Below, piece by piece: positions 42,383-50,827 of a stretch of 64,000 bases of DNA (its first letter is position 1; each line of letters opens with the position of its first letter). Below the pieces are notes generated by a model. It saw only the letters and a program-made list of their open reading frames with translations. It searched no databases and was not told the origin of the DNA. A program made the position numbers and the translations under genes. Location of the stretch: the NCBI RefSeq assembly GCF_029024945.1, contig NZ_CP118976.1, forward strand, positions 2,232,001-2,296,000, given 5' to 3'. This DNA is from Staphylococcus succinus (GTDB taxonomy: Bacteria > Bacillota > Bacilli > Staphylococcales > Staphylococcaceae).

Positions 42383-42409
42383 GAGAACACATTTTATGCT
42401 TTATTTTAA

Positions 42410-43828
42410 TTATACGCGCTTATCTTTTGCCCACCACATAGCTTTATCAGGATTATTTGCATAATACTCAGCTTCTTTATCAGTTTCTACATTTGGATAA
42501 GAACCTTTGAGTGATTTACCTGAAGTACTCACATGTAACAATGAAATGACTATAATACCTATCACACTAATTGCTGCCAAGTAATACGCAGGAGATAATG
42601 GATCACCTGTCTTAGCTACTAATGAAGAAGCAATTAATGGTGTTGTACCACCAAATAATGATACGGATACATTAAAAGTCACAGCTAATGTTCTATATCT
42701 AATATGTGTGTAGAACATTGTAGGTAATGAACCCGGCATAGTCGCTTCATAAGTTGATAAGAAAAAGCCTAAGATAAAGATTCCTACACAAATTAACACT
42801 AATGATGAAGATTGGAATAATGAGAATGAGATTACACTAAATACTGCTGTACCAATTAAACCAATTAAAAATACTTTTTTCTCACCTATTTTATCAGCAA
42901 TTCTACCAAACATTAATGCTAATGGTATCATTACAGCCATAACCAATGTAATAAGTAAAGAAACTGTTGTACTATCAAGGTTTACAATTTCTTGTAAATA
43001 CGACGGCATATAAGACGTTACCATATAGTTTGTACAATTAAAGAAGGCTACTGCTACGAAACATACCAATATATCTTTATAATAATATCTTACAATTGTT
43101 AAGAAACCTACGTTGTCTCTCTTTGTTTTAGTTGCTATTTCATTTTCATAAACTGGTGATTCTTCTAGTTTTCTTCTTAAATAGAAACCAAAAATACCTA
43201 AGAATAAACCAAGTATAAATGGAATTCTCCAACCCCATGATGCCATTTGGTCATCACTTAAGAAATAGAATAATAAACCACTTAATACTGATGCTGCTAT
43301 ATAACCTGATAATGTTCCTATTTCAAGGCCAGAACCAAGCGTATTTCGTTTTTTATCTGGCGTAGACTCTGCTACATACACCATTGCGCCTGCATATTCT
43401 CCACCTGTTGAGAATCCTTGTAATACTCTACCAAGTAAGAGTAATATTGGGGCCCAAACACCAATTTGATCATATGTAGGTAATAAACCAATGAGTAGCG
43501 TTGAGAATGCCATCATAATAATTGTTGTGGTTAATACTACTTTCCTACCGTATTTATCTCCAATCATACCAAAGATAATCCCACCTACTGGTCTAAGCAG
43601 GAACGCAATTGCAAATGTCGCAAATGTAAAAATTGTTTTGAGTTGATCATTTTCTACCGAACTGAAAAAGTTTTGTCCGAGTATAACTGCTAAATAAGAA
43701 TATAGGCCAAAGTCAAACCATTCCATAGCATTGCCAATACCTGTAGCAAACACAGTCTTTTTGGCAGCTTTAGGATCCACCTTATTTATGTTACTTTTAT
43801 CAAAATCCTTGTCATAATCCATGAACAT
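42410..43828 (-). CDS. proP: ProP-like MFS symporter (metabolite:H+ symporter family)
   Basis: A 472-residue twelve-helix transporter of the major facilitator superfamily, MHS family. Signatures are GNAMEWFDFGLYSYLA in TM1, IFGMIGDKYGRKVVL (loop 2-3 motif A), GRVLQGFSTGGEYAGAMVYVAE in TM4-5, and RRKLEESPVYE in the central loop. S. aureus ProP, beside vraABC, is annotated as proline/betaine transporter. The real substrate is not certain. Two nearby ATG codons follow AAAGGAGTGAC. It is downstream of vraABC on the same strand, with weak termination between. Confidence 0.88.
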   Translation of the reverse strand: MFMDYDKDFDKSNINKVDPKAAKKTVFATGIGNAMEWFDFGLYSYLAVILGQNFFSSVENDQLKTIFTFATFAIAFLLRPVGGIIFGMIGDKYGRKVVLTTTIIMMAFSTLLIGLLPTYDQIGVWAPILLLLGRVLQGFSTGGEYAGAMVYVAESTPDKKRNTLGSGLEIGTLSGYIAASVLSGLLFYFLSDDQMASWGWRIPFILGLFLGIFGFYLRRKLEESPVYENEIATKTKRDNVGFLTIVRYYYKDILVCFVAVAFFNCTNYMVTSYMPSYLQEIVNLDSTTVSLLITLVMAVMIPLALMFGRIADKIGEKKVFLIGLIGTAVFSVISFSLFQSSSLVLICVGIFILGFFLSTYEATMPGSLPTMFYTHIRYRTLAVTFNVSVSLFGGTTPLIASSLVAKTGDPLSPAYYLAAISVIGIIVISLLHVSTSGKSLKGSYPNVETDKEAEYYANNPDKAMWWAKDKRV

Positions 43829-43950
43829 GTCACTCCTTTAACATGTTATATTATTATACGTAGTTAATTTATTTTGTCAAATTGAATACAATTTTCTAAT
43901 TTTTTATTTTATTATTTCTATTCAAAAAGCAATAAATTAGAATAAAAAAG

Positions 43951-43979
43951 AAAAAAGTAATCACATTTACTTTTTTTAA
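43951..43979 (-). terminator. Weak AT-rich terminator after the vra cluster
   Basis: Stem AAAAAAGTAA / TTACTTTTTT. The low stability suggests partial read-through to proP. Confidence 0.4.
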
Positions 43980-44011
43980 TAAATCAACACTATATAAAAA
44001 TACGCTGTCAT

Positions 44012-44275
44012 TTAATTTTTAAGGATGTGGATTTTTACCCTCTTATCAAGATCCGAAACAATTACCTTCTCATTTTCAATATACTCAAAATGAATAAACT
44101 CATTTACTTCAACACTTTCAATGTACTTTATTTTATAAGCACTCCAATTTAATTTCAGCTTTGCAAAAACGATTTGCACTATCATTTGTCCAGGTACTAT
44201 ATGATTATGGATTGGATTTTCATCTTTTATAAGTTGTAAATATATTTTCACTTCATAGGGGGTAATTTGCATCAT
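44012..44275 (-). CDS. Small MaoC/hot-dog-like protein
   Basis: An 87-residue protein. KDENPIHNHIVPGQMIVQIVFAKL resembles the hydratase motif of MaoC-like hot-dog proteins (DxNPIHxxxxxVPG), with the Asp and His that act in R-specific enoyl-CoA hydratases. The remainder (VEVNEFIHFEY, IENEKVIV) fits the C-terminal strands of a single hot-dog. Its ATG overlaps the end of vraC by 23 nt, and it closes the vraA-vraB-vraC operon. It may supply the catalytic half of a two-subunit dehydratase with VraC. That is inference. Confidence 0.6.
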   Translation of the reverse strand: MMQITPYEVKIYLQLIKDENPIHNHIVPGQMIVQIVFAKLKLNWSAYKIKYIESVEVNEFIHFEYIENEKVIVSDLDKRVKIHILKN

Positions 44276-44639
44276 TTGAAATATCCTCCAAAAATATTTG
44301 TGTAATAGAAATACAATTTTCTTTATTTTTATTTATTTCTAATTTAAAGGTATATTTCATAAATTGACGCACTTTTTGTTTTCCTAAAAAATACATGTGG
44401 GCATTGTACTTTTCGTTTATATGAATTGTTGCCCTTTGGTCAATTTTAGTTTCCCTCAACAATATGTTTTGACGTAAAAACGGTTGGAACAGTTGAAATT
44501 CTGACCACAATCGTGCGCAAAATAAAGATGGAACTATAGTTGATGGTTGAAGCTTAAACAAATGATTATATGTTTGTACTTCTATTTCATCAAACATAAT
44601 TTCTAATACTTCATGACCATCGTTCAAATAAGATTGCAT
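44253..44639 (-). CDS. vraC: VraC-like protein
   Basis: A 128-residue soluble protein at the position of S. aureus vraC, with similar length. ATG 44639 (after GGGGGTGG) is preferred over the longer in-frame start. The gene overlaps the 3' end of vraB by 29 nt. The strand/helix pattern (EIMFDEIEVQTYNHLF, a long helix, then KVRQFMKYTFKLEI) could be a degenerate N-terminal half of a double hot-dog dehydratase. S. aureus vraC is known mainly from upregulation in vancomycin-resistant strains, without an established activity. Confidence 0.7.
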   Translation of the reverse strand: MQSYLNDGHEVLEIMFDEIEVQTYNHLFKLQPSTIVPSLFCARLWSEFQLFQPFLRQNILLRETKIDQRATIHINEKYNAHMYFLGKQKVRQFMKYTFKLEINKNKENCISITQIFLEDISNDANYPL

Positions 44640-45753
44640 TACCCATTCCACCCCCAATGCCCATCGTTGCAATTGTTCTATGGTGTTGTTCCATGTAAAA
44701 TAATCTTGTTACTAACGCTGCACCACTTGCACCATAGGGGTGTCCTGTGGCAATTGCACCACCATAGATGTTTAGTTTCATTTCTGGTATGTTTAGTGCA
44801 TGCTGACTTGCTATTACTTGAGAGGCAAAAGCTTCATTTAACTCGAATGCATCGATATCCTCTATTGCATAGTTTTGTCTTTTCAATAATTTCGAAACTG
44901 CTGGTACAGGCCCTATACCTAATAATGTTGGATCAACACCGACTGTACTACTGTCTATAAAATCTAACCCTGACTTAAATCCATAATCATGAGCGGTTTC
45001 CTTTTCCATCACCATTAGTAAGACCGCGCCGTCATTCTTCATACAGCAATTTCCCACTGTGATTGTTCCATTAGGTAACATCGGTTTCAAACGAGATAAA
45101 GTCCGCTGAGTTAATTTAGGTTTTATACTTTCATCTTTGTTAAACACTTTGCCATTGACATTAAAAGGCAGTATCTCTCGAGAAATAGTTTGATTTTCAT
45201 ATGCTTCTATAGCTTTTCTATGACTTTTCCAGGCATAATCATCCTGTGCTTCTCGTGGCACTTGATATACATGAGCTACTTTCTCTGCCGCTTCTATCAT
45301 TGATGGGTCTTGTCCCTCTGGAGCAAAGGAAGCTCTCTCATAGAACTCAGGTAAATATGTCTCATATATAGATTGTGGCCTTTTAATTTTCCACGGTGCG
45401 CGACTGATACTCTCAACACCACCTGCTATGAATATTGTACCTGCACCTGCTTGAATCATCCGACAGGCATGAATAACAGCATCTAACCCTGAACCACACT
45501 GTCTATCAATTGTCACGCCAGGAATTTGTTGATTTAATCCAGCTTCTAGTAATGACTTCCTCGCTATATTTCCTCCGTTGCCAGTAACATTTCCCAAAAT
45601 GACATCATCTATCGCTAACATAACCTGTGGATGCACATCTTTGAAATGGTTAAACAAAGGTTTTAATAATTGTTCAGGTTCTAAATGTTTAACCATTCCT
45701 CCATATTTACCGAAAGCCGTTCTTTTAGCTGCTACGATAACCGCTTCTTTCAT
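44611..45753 (-). CDS. vraB: Acetyl-CoA C-acyltransferase (thiolase) VraB
   Basis: A 380-residue thiolase. The acyl-accepting Cys is in IDRQCGSGLDAVIHACRMI (about residue 87), with the GGVESISRAPW loop, the catalytic His in ELNEAFASQ / GGAIATGHPYGASGA and the C-terminal GIGGGMGNAILF. In the terminal motif the usual second Cys (CxG of TMCIGGG) reads MGIGGG, so the CxG Cys is replaced by Met-Gly. Start and stop overlap vraA (ATGA) and vraC. It probably acts on acyl-CoA intermediates in a beta-oxidation-like or branched pathway. Confidence 0.88.
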   Translation of the reverse strand: MKEAVIVAAKRTAFGKYGGMVKHLEPEQLLKPLFNHFKDVHPQVMLAIDDVILGNVTGNGGNIARKSLLEAGLNQQIPGVTIDRQCGSGLDAVIHACRMIQAGAGTIFIAGGVESISRAPWKIKRPQSIYETYLPEFYERASFAPEGQDPSMIEAAEKVAHVYQVPREAQDDYAWKSHRKAIEAYENQTISREILPFNVNGKVFNKDESIKPKLTQRTLSRLKPMLPNGTITVGNCCMKNDGAVLLMVMEKETAHDYGFKSGLDFIDSSTVGVDPTLLGIGPVPAVSKLLKRQNYAIEDIDAFELNEAFASQVIASQHALNIPEMKLNIYGGAIATGHPYGASGAALVTRLFYMEQHHRTIATMGIGGGMGNAILFERWS

Positions 45754-47123
45754 GAGTTAAATCCTCCTTCTAAATAGCGCTGTTTCATTTGCTTACGTGC
45801 GATTTTACCACTTTGTGTGTATTCCATTTTATCTACTTTAATTAGTTTCGATGGTATTTGATACCGTGCTAAATGCTTTGATAAAAAGGTTTTACATGCT
45901 CGGTATGATACCTTTATATCACCTGTGTAAAGTAAAACTGAAATTTCTCCAAATTTTGCATGAGGTACTCCAATAACTAACACCTCATCAAAATATTCAT
46001 AGGATTGCGCCACACGTTCAACTTCAGTAGGATAAACATTGCTTCCGCCAATAATCATACGGTCATATTTGCGACCGTGTAAAAATAAATATCCTTGTTT
46101 ATCAAGTGAAGCAAAGTCTCCGGTTTCTATCCATTCTTTTTCTGAATCTTCGTCACCAACATAACCACTGAACGCCATATTACTTTGAATATTTAATAAA
46201 CCTACCCCCTTTTCATCTCGATTGATTAATTGGATATTCACATTCTCAAAAGGCATGCCTACGGAATAAAGAGGAGCTTTATCATGGTAATTATAGCTAA
46301 TAAAACTTGCTTCAGAGGTACCAAAAAACTCTATTAAACTAGCATTAGGTAGAAGTTGTTCTACTCTATTTCTAATTTTATATTGGAGCTTATCCCCCGT
46401 TGTAAAAATATAATGCCGCTGATATATCACTGTACGATGCGCAGTGTATGCTTCTAACATTGTAGGTACTAAAAACATAGCCACATGCTTACACTTAAGA
46501 AGCTGTATAGAATGTAATAAATTAGTCGCATCAAAGTGCGTTTGTCCTATAAATGTTCTCCCACTATACAATGCATAGATACATGCGTATAAAGATAACG
46601 AATGAGACAAAGGCCCTGGTGCAACTATCACATCTACCGTTGTATCAAAGAGCTTGTCATTCTGTTCAAATGAATAAATCCATGAAAGCTCGTTACGGTA
46701 ATAGGCTTTTGGCAAACCGGTTGTTCCGGATGTAAATCCAACATGTAATAATGTCGCATCTTGCTTAATTAATTTACTATCTTGCTTCATCATCTTGATA
46801 ACTTGATTATTACTATCAATAATAAAAGACATTCCATAATAGCTTATTAAAGTATCTATTTGTTGTTGCGACCACCTATAATCTAATAAACACGGAATAC
46901 AGTCCTTTTCTAACAAAGCTAAATAATAAGTAATTGTTTGTAACGGATCTTCTATAATTAATGCTACATAACTCTGTCTCGGAATTTCATATAACGATTG
47001 CGCGCACTGCTGAACATTTTGTTCTAATGTTTGATAACTCACAGCAGATTGTTCAAATTTTAATGCACACTGGCTGGGTTGCACCCGTGCATGTTGTCTC
47101 ATTTTATTTAACAGTTCTAACAT
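45750..47123 (-). CDS. vraA: Acyl-CoA synthetase (AMP-forming) VraA
   Basis: A 457-residue adenylate-forming enzyme. The P-loop-like motif is LLHVGFTSGTTGLPKAYYR (about residue 135), followed by EFFGTSEASFISYN (motif A5), WIETGDFASLD and HGRKYDRMIIGGSNVYPTEVE (A7-A8), and a C-terminal QSGKIARK with the adenylation Lys. It is shorter than typical long-chain fatty acid ligases, consistent with S. aureus VraA. It is first in the vraA-vraB-vraC operon, with GGTG upstream. It would activate a carboxylic acid for the VraB thiolase. Confidence 0.88.
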   Translation of the reverse strand: MLELLNKMRQHARVQPSQCALKFEQSAVSYQTLEQNVQQCAQSLYEIPRQSYVALIIEDPLQTITYYLALLEKDCIPCLLDYRWSQQQIDTLISYYGMSFIIDSNNQVIKMMKQDSKLIKQDATLLHVGFTSGTTGLPKAYYRNELSWIYSFEQNDKLFDTTVDVIVAPGPLSHSLSLYACIYALYSGRTFIGQTHFDATNLLHSIQLLKCKHVAMFLVPTMLEAYTAHRTVIYQRHYIFTTGDKLQYKIRNRVEQLLPNASLIEFFGTSEASFISYNYHDKAPLYSVGMPFENVNIQLINRDEKGVGLLNIQSNMAFSGYVGDEDSEKEWIETGDFASLDKQGYLFLHGRKYDRMIIGGSNVYPTEVERVAQSYEYFDEVLVIGVPHAKFGEISVLLYTGDIKVSYRACKTFLSKHLARYQIPSKLIKVDKMEYTQSGKIARKQMKQRYLEGGFNS

Positions 47124-47318
47124 CTAATCACACCATTTTGTAAACTTTTATATATTTTATATTAACATTACTAAATTAAAATATCTTCTTAATTTGGTGG
47201 TGACTACTTCAATAATATTCCCTTTTTTTCTACAGAAACTATTAACAATAGCTCATGCATTCGCCTATAAGTTATTAACAAAGTAAAATTGGGTAACTAT
47301 TCCGATTCTATGTATTTA

Positions 47319-47353
47319 AAAAGCATTAACAATATAAATATTGTTAATGCTTT
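47319..47353 (-). terminator. Terminator of the hxl operon
   Basis: Perfect 15-bp stem AAAGCATTAACAATA with its complement and a 4-nt loop. Confidence 0.8.
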
Positions 47354-47366
47354 GAGATATAACCAC

Positions 47367-47915
47367 CTATTCTAAATTTGCGTGGTTTTGTTGCATTGTT
47401 TCTTCATCAATATTGAGTTCAGACATTAAGTCTAACACAATGCTATCTAAAAATATTTGCGCCGCTTGTTCAAACAAACTACCTAATGGTTGTGTTGAAC
47501 CTTCAGCATCATACTTGGTACCTGCAGGCAATTCAATAATAGAACTAGCAAGTTGACCAATGGCTGATGCTGGATTCGTCGTTAATAATACGACCTCAGC
47601 ACCTATAGATTTCGCTTTATCCGCTAATAATTTTAAATGCTCCGTAGAACCCGATCCTGAAATAATTATAAATATATCATTCTCAGTAATTGAAGGTGTA
47701 GTAGATTCTCCAACAACATGCGCATACTTACCTAACTGGTTCAGACGCATTGCAAAACTGTTTGCAACGAAACCTGAACGCCCTTTTCCTGAGACAAATA
47801 CTTGGTTTGCATTAACCACTTGAGTTAAAAACGCTTGCGCTTCACTATCTCTAACGTGAGACAATGTATGATCCAATTCATCTAAGATTAAACGATAATT
47901 TGTAATTTCACTCAT
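47367..47915 (-). CDS. hxlB: 6-phospho-3-hexuloisomerase
   Basis: A 182-residue SIS-domain isomerase that converts arabino-hex-3-ulose 6-phosphate to fructose 6-phosphate in the ribulose monophosphate pathway. The SIS motifs are VFVSGKGRSGFVANSFAMRL and IFIIISGSGSTEHLKLLA. The start at 47915 follows AAGGAAA and begins 1 nt after the hxlA stop. Its partner hxlA is directly upstream. Confidence 0.92.
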   Translation of the reverse strand: MSEITNYRLILDELDHTLSHVRDSEAQAFLTQVVNANQVFVSGKGRSGFVANSFAMRLNQLGKYAHVVGESTTPSITENDIFIIISGSGSTEHLKLLADKAKSIGAEVVLLTTNPASAIGQLASSIIELPAGTKYDAEGSTQPLGSLFEQAAQIFLDSIVLDLMSELNIDEETMQQNHANLE

Positions 47916-47916
47916 A

Positions 47917-48549
47917 TTATTTTCCTTCAATCGCAGCTTTACACTGTTTTGCTGCTTCAACAGGATCATCGGCATTGGCGATACCGCCACCTACTACAAC
48001 TAAATCAGGATTCTCTGCAACAACTTCTTCAATTGTATCTGGTTTGATACCACCAATTACTGCAACTTTAGAATTCGTAATTACTGATTTAACTTGGCGT
48101 AAACTTTCTAGTGGGGATTCTCCTTCTGCTTGTAAATCATATCCAGTATGAACCGCAATATAATCTGCGCCTAAGGCATCCAATTCTTTAGCACGTTGTT
48201 TTAAATCTTGTACTGCAATCATGTCTACTAATAATTCTTTACCATTTTTATGTGCTTCTTCTACTGCACCTTTTATTGAAGCATCTTCAGCCACACCTAA
48301 AATTGTTATAACGTCAGCACCATATTTTATTGCCTGACTAACTTCATAATCTGCTGCATCCATAATTTTCAAATCTGCTAATACTTTAACGCCTTCAATG
48401 TTATCATCTAAATATTGTACTGCAGGTAATCCTTCATTAATAACGATTGGCGTGCCAATTTCTACAATATCAACATAATCTTTAACCTTATTGGCAAGTT
48501 CTGCTGCCTCTTCTTTATTTAATAAGTCAATTGCAAGTTGTAATTCCAA
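47917..48549 (-). CDS. hxlA: 3-hexulose-6-phosphate synthase
   Basis: A 210-residue TIM-barrel aldolase of the OMP decarboxylase suprafamily that joins formaldehyde to ribulose 5-phosphate. The DLKIMDAADYEV motif carries the DxKxxD catalytic and metal residues, and VVVGGGIANADDP binds phosphate. It begins at TTG 48549 (ELQLAIDLL), with AAGGGA 8 nt upstream, matching the start of S. aureus HPS as I recall it. With hxlB it detoxifies formaldehyde and links it to the pentose phosphate pool. nagB is 119 nt upstream in the same direction. Confidence 0.93.
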   Translation of the reverse strand: MELQLAIDLLNKEEAAELANKVKDYVDIVEIGTPIVINEGLPAVQYLDDNIEGVKVLADLKIMDAADYEVSQAIKYGADVITILGVAEDASIKGAVEEAHKNGKELLVDMIAVQDLKQRAKELDALGADYIAVHTGYDLQAEGESPLESLRQVKSVITNSKVAVIGGIKPDTIEEVVAENPDLVVVGGGIANADDPVEAAKQCKAAIEGK

Positions 48550-48668
48550 TATGATCATCCCTTCTTGAATTAATGTATCATTAATAACTTAATAACCCAT
48601 ATTGCATCATGAAACATCAAATACTTTCACACAAAATGTTTACCCAAAGTGCGTTATATTAAACGAAT

Positions 48669-49397
48669 TTATAGTTGTTGTGCTGATGCATCATCGACAT
48701 ATACTTCGACATTAGGGTGTGTGTGTAATATAGATGCTGGAAATTGGGAATCTGACTTAGTTTGTAATAACTTTTTAATTGCTACGCTCTTTTTTTCACC
48801 AAAAGCTAACAAAATAATTTTCTTTGCCTGCATTATAGTTGATAAGCCCATGGAAATAGCTTGTTTCGGAACTTCTGCCTCATCTTCAAAGTAACGGCTA
48901 TTAGCTTTGATCGTACTATAAGTTAAGTCCACGATGTGCGTCCGACTATTTATATCTGTGCCTGGCTCATTAAAACCAATATGTCCATTTTCACCTATGC
49001 CTAAAATTTGAATATCAACAGGTCCTTGTTGATTGATAAGCGTTTCGTACCTTTGCGCCTCTTCATCTAGACATTCAGCATTGCCATTAGGTAAATGTAT
49101 AAGGGAGGCATTAAAATGAGGATAACGTTTGAATAGATTTTCATTCATATAATAATGGTAACTTTCTTCATGATTATCAACCAACCCAACATATTCATCT
49201 AAATTAAATGTTTCAATTCCAGAAACATCTATATTATTACGAGAAAGTAACTCTACCAAAAAACGATAAACTTCTATCATCGTACCTCCAGTAGCTAACC
49301 CTAATTTACTATGGGGATGCTGTGTTATTTGTTTATATAATTCACAGGCTACATAAAAAGATGCATAGTCTCTTGTACCTAAATTAGTTATATTCAT
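48669..49397 (-). CDS. nagB: Glucosamine-6-phosphate deaminase
   Basis: A 242-residue enzyme giving fructose 6-phosphate and ammonia from glucosamine 6-phosphate. Motifs are LGLATGGTMIEVYRFL, FNLDEYVGL (the proton-relay Asp), GIGENGHIGFNEPG, and the C-terminal LHTHPNVEVYVDDAS. The length is typical of Gram-positive NagB without the allosteric C-terminal extension. AGGGGCAG precedes the ATG. No terminator was seen between it and hxlA, so read-through into hxlAB is possible. Confidence 0.95.
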   Translation of the reverse strand: MNITNLGTRDYASFYVACELYKQITQHPHSKLGLATGGTMIEVYRFLVELLSRNNIDVSGIETFNLDEYVGLVDNHEESYHYYMNENLFKRYPHFNASLIHLPNGNAECLDEEAQRYETLINQQGPVDIQILGIGENGHIGFNEPGTDINSRTHIVDLTYSTIKANSRYFEDEAEVPKQAISMGLSTIMQAKKIILLAFGEKKSVAIKKLLQTKSDSQFPASILHTHPNVEVYVDDASAQQL

Positions 49398-49772
49398 TAT
49401 TTCTGCCCCCTAAACATGTAATAAAAGCATTTCTATATTTTTAGTATGTCATACTACTTACATATATTCATTATATGTGTCTATGATATATTTGACAGAA
49501 ATAGATTTCCCTAATCATTTTAAGCTAAATATAAATTCTTTTATAAATAATTGAGCAGAGTTATACATTTCTGGTGTGGTTTTTAGTAGAATAGATAAAT
49601 AATCTTAAAATAAATTGCGCTTGTTATATATAAAATTCACATTACTGGTAGAAAATGTATACAAGTCAGTTTAAACTATAAGGTAGACTTATATATTCTA
49701 AAATAATTGCGTAAAGCAATGACTATAATTGAATTTTGTAGTGTTAGGTTATGAAAGCAAGGAGGCAAAATT
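49398..49772. other. Divergent promoter region between nagB and yojF
   Basis: 375 bases without a gene. It must contain both divergent promoters. I found neither a cre-like CG-centred site for nagB nor a Zur-like palindrome for the folE2 operon. Confidence 0.45.
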
Positions 49773-50132
49773 TTGGAACAAATAAATACGGAAAAAGTAC
49801 AAGATTTACTTTCTTCATATGCAAATCAGCCTGTATACTTACATGTCGAAACCACAAACGGTGCATACGCTGCACACTTTGACCAACGTGTATTTAATGC
49901 AGGAACTTTTTTAAGAAACATCCAAGTTACTTACGAACATGCACAACTTAAAGGTGGTAACAAAGACCCTTATCGTGTAGGACTTAAACTTAAAGATAAT
50001 GGTTGGGTCTATGTTCAAGGATTAACGCACTATGAAGTTAATGATAACGGTGAATTTCTATTAGCAGGTTTTAACTATGAAGGTCAACTTGCTGCTGCTC
50101 TAGAAATTAGTACGCAACCGTTTCAAGTATAA
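49773..50132 (+). CDS. YojF-like (DUF1806) protein
   Basis: A 119-residue protein of the YojF family, always next to bshB2 in Bacillales, function not established. The sequence has NGAYAAHFDQRVFNAGTFLRN and a C-terminal GEFLLAGFNYEGQLAAALEIS segment typical of the family. The start codon is TTG after AAGGAGG. It is followed 12 nt later by bshB2. The constant partnership suggests a helper in bacillithiol synthesis. Confidence 0.85.
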   Translation: MEQINTEKVQDLLSSYANQPVYLHVETTNGAYAAHFDQRVFNAGTFLRNIQVTYEHAQLKGGNKDPYRVGLKLKDNGWVYVQGLTHYEVNDNGEFLLAGFNYEGQLAAALEISTQPFQV

Positions 50133-50144
50133 GGAGGGCGAATC

Positions 50145-50813
50145 ATGGCAGAGGAAAGCCAAGTTTTAGTAATATTTCCACATCCAGATGATGAATCGTT
50201 CTCATCTGCAGGAACTTTAGCAAGATATATTGACAACGGTATTCCAGTCACATACGCATGCTTAACACTCGGACAAATGGGCCGCAATTTAGGTAACCCG
50301 CCATTTGCAACACGTGAATCGTTACCTAATATTCGAGAAAAAGAATTAGAAAATGCAATGGAAGCAATTGGTATTACTGATTTACGTAAAATGGGTTTAC
50401 GTGATAAAACAGTAGAATTTGAACCCCATGACGAAATGGATGCAATGGTAAAATCTCTTATAGATGAATTAAATCCATCTGTGATTATTTCTTTCTACCC
50501 ACAATTCGCTGTTCATCCAGACCACGAAGCGACTGCAGAAGCGGTCGTAAGAACTGTTGGTCGTATGCCTGAATCAGAAAGACCACGTTTACAACTTGTA
50601 GCATTTAGCAATGACGCACCTGAAAAATTAGGTGAACCTGACATTCTAAATGAGATCAGTGATTATAAAGAGGTTAAACTACGCGCATTTGAAGCTCATG
50701 CATCTCAAACAGGTCCATTCTTAGAACAACTTGCAACACCTGATGTCCCTGGCGAGAAAGTACACAGCTTCTTAGAAGTAGAACCTTATTGGACTTATAA
50801 CTTTGAATCTTAA
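50145..50813 (+). CDS. bshB2: Bacillithiol biosynthesis deacetylase BshB2
   Basis: A 222-residue zinc-dependent LmbE-type deacetylase that removes acetate from GlcNAc-malate (or bacillithiol conjugates). The zinc motif is FPHPDDESFSSAG near the N-terminus, with the second HPDHEAT near residue 125. A strong AAGGAGG site is present. It is the middle gene of yojF-bshB2-folE2. The protein belongs to the BshB2 rather than BshB1 group by its YojF neighbour. Confidence 0.92.
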   Translation: MAEESQVLVIFPHPDDESFSSAGTLARYIDNGIPVTYACLTLGQMGRNLGNPPFATRESLPNIREKELENAMEAIGITDLRKMGLRDKTVEFEPHDEMDAMVKSLIDELNPSVIISFYPQFAVHPDHEATAEAVVRTVGRMPESERPRLQLVAFSNDAPEKLGEPDILNEISDYKEVKLRAFEAHASQTGPFLEQLATPDVPGEKVHSFLEVEPYWTYNFES

Positions 50814-50827
50814 GTGGAGGCAATAGC

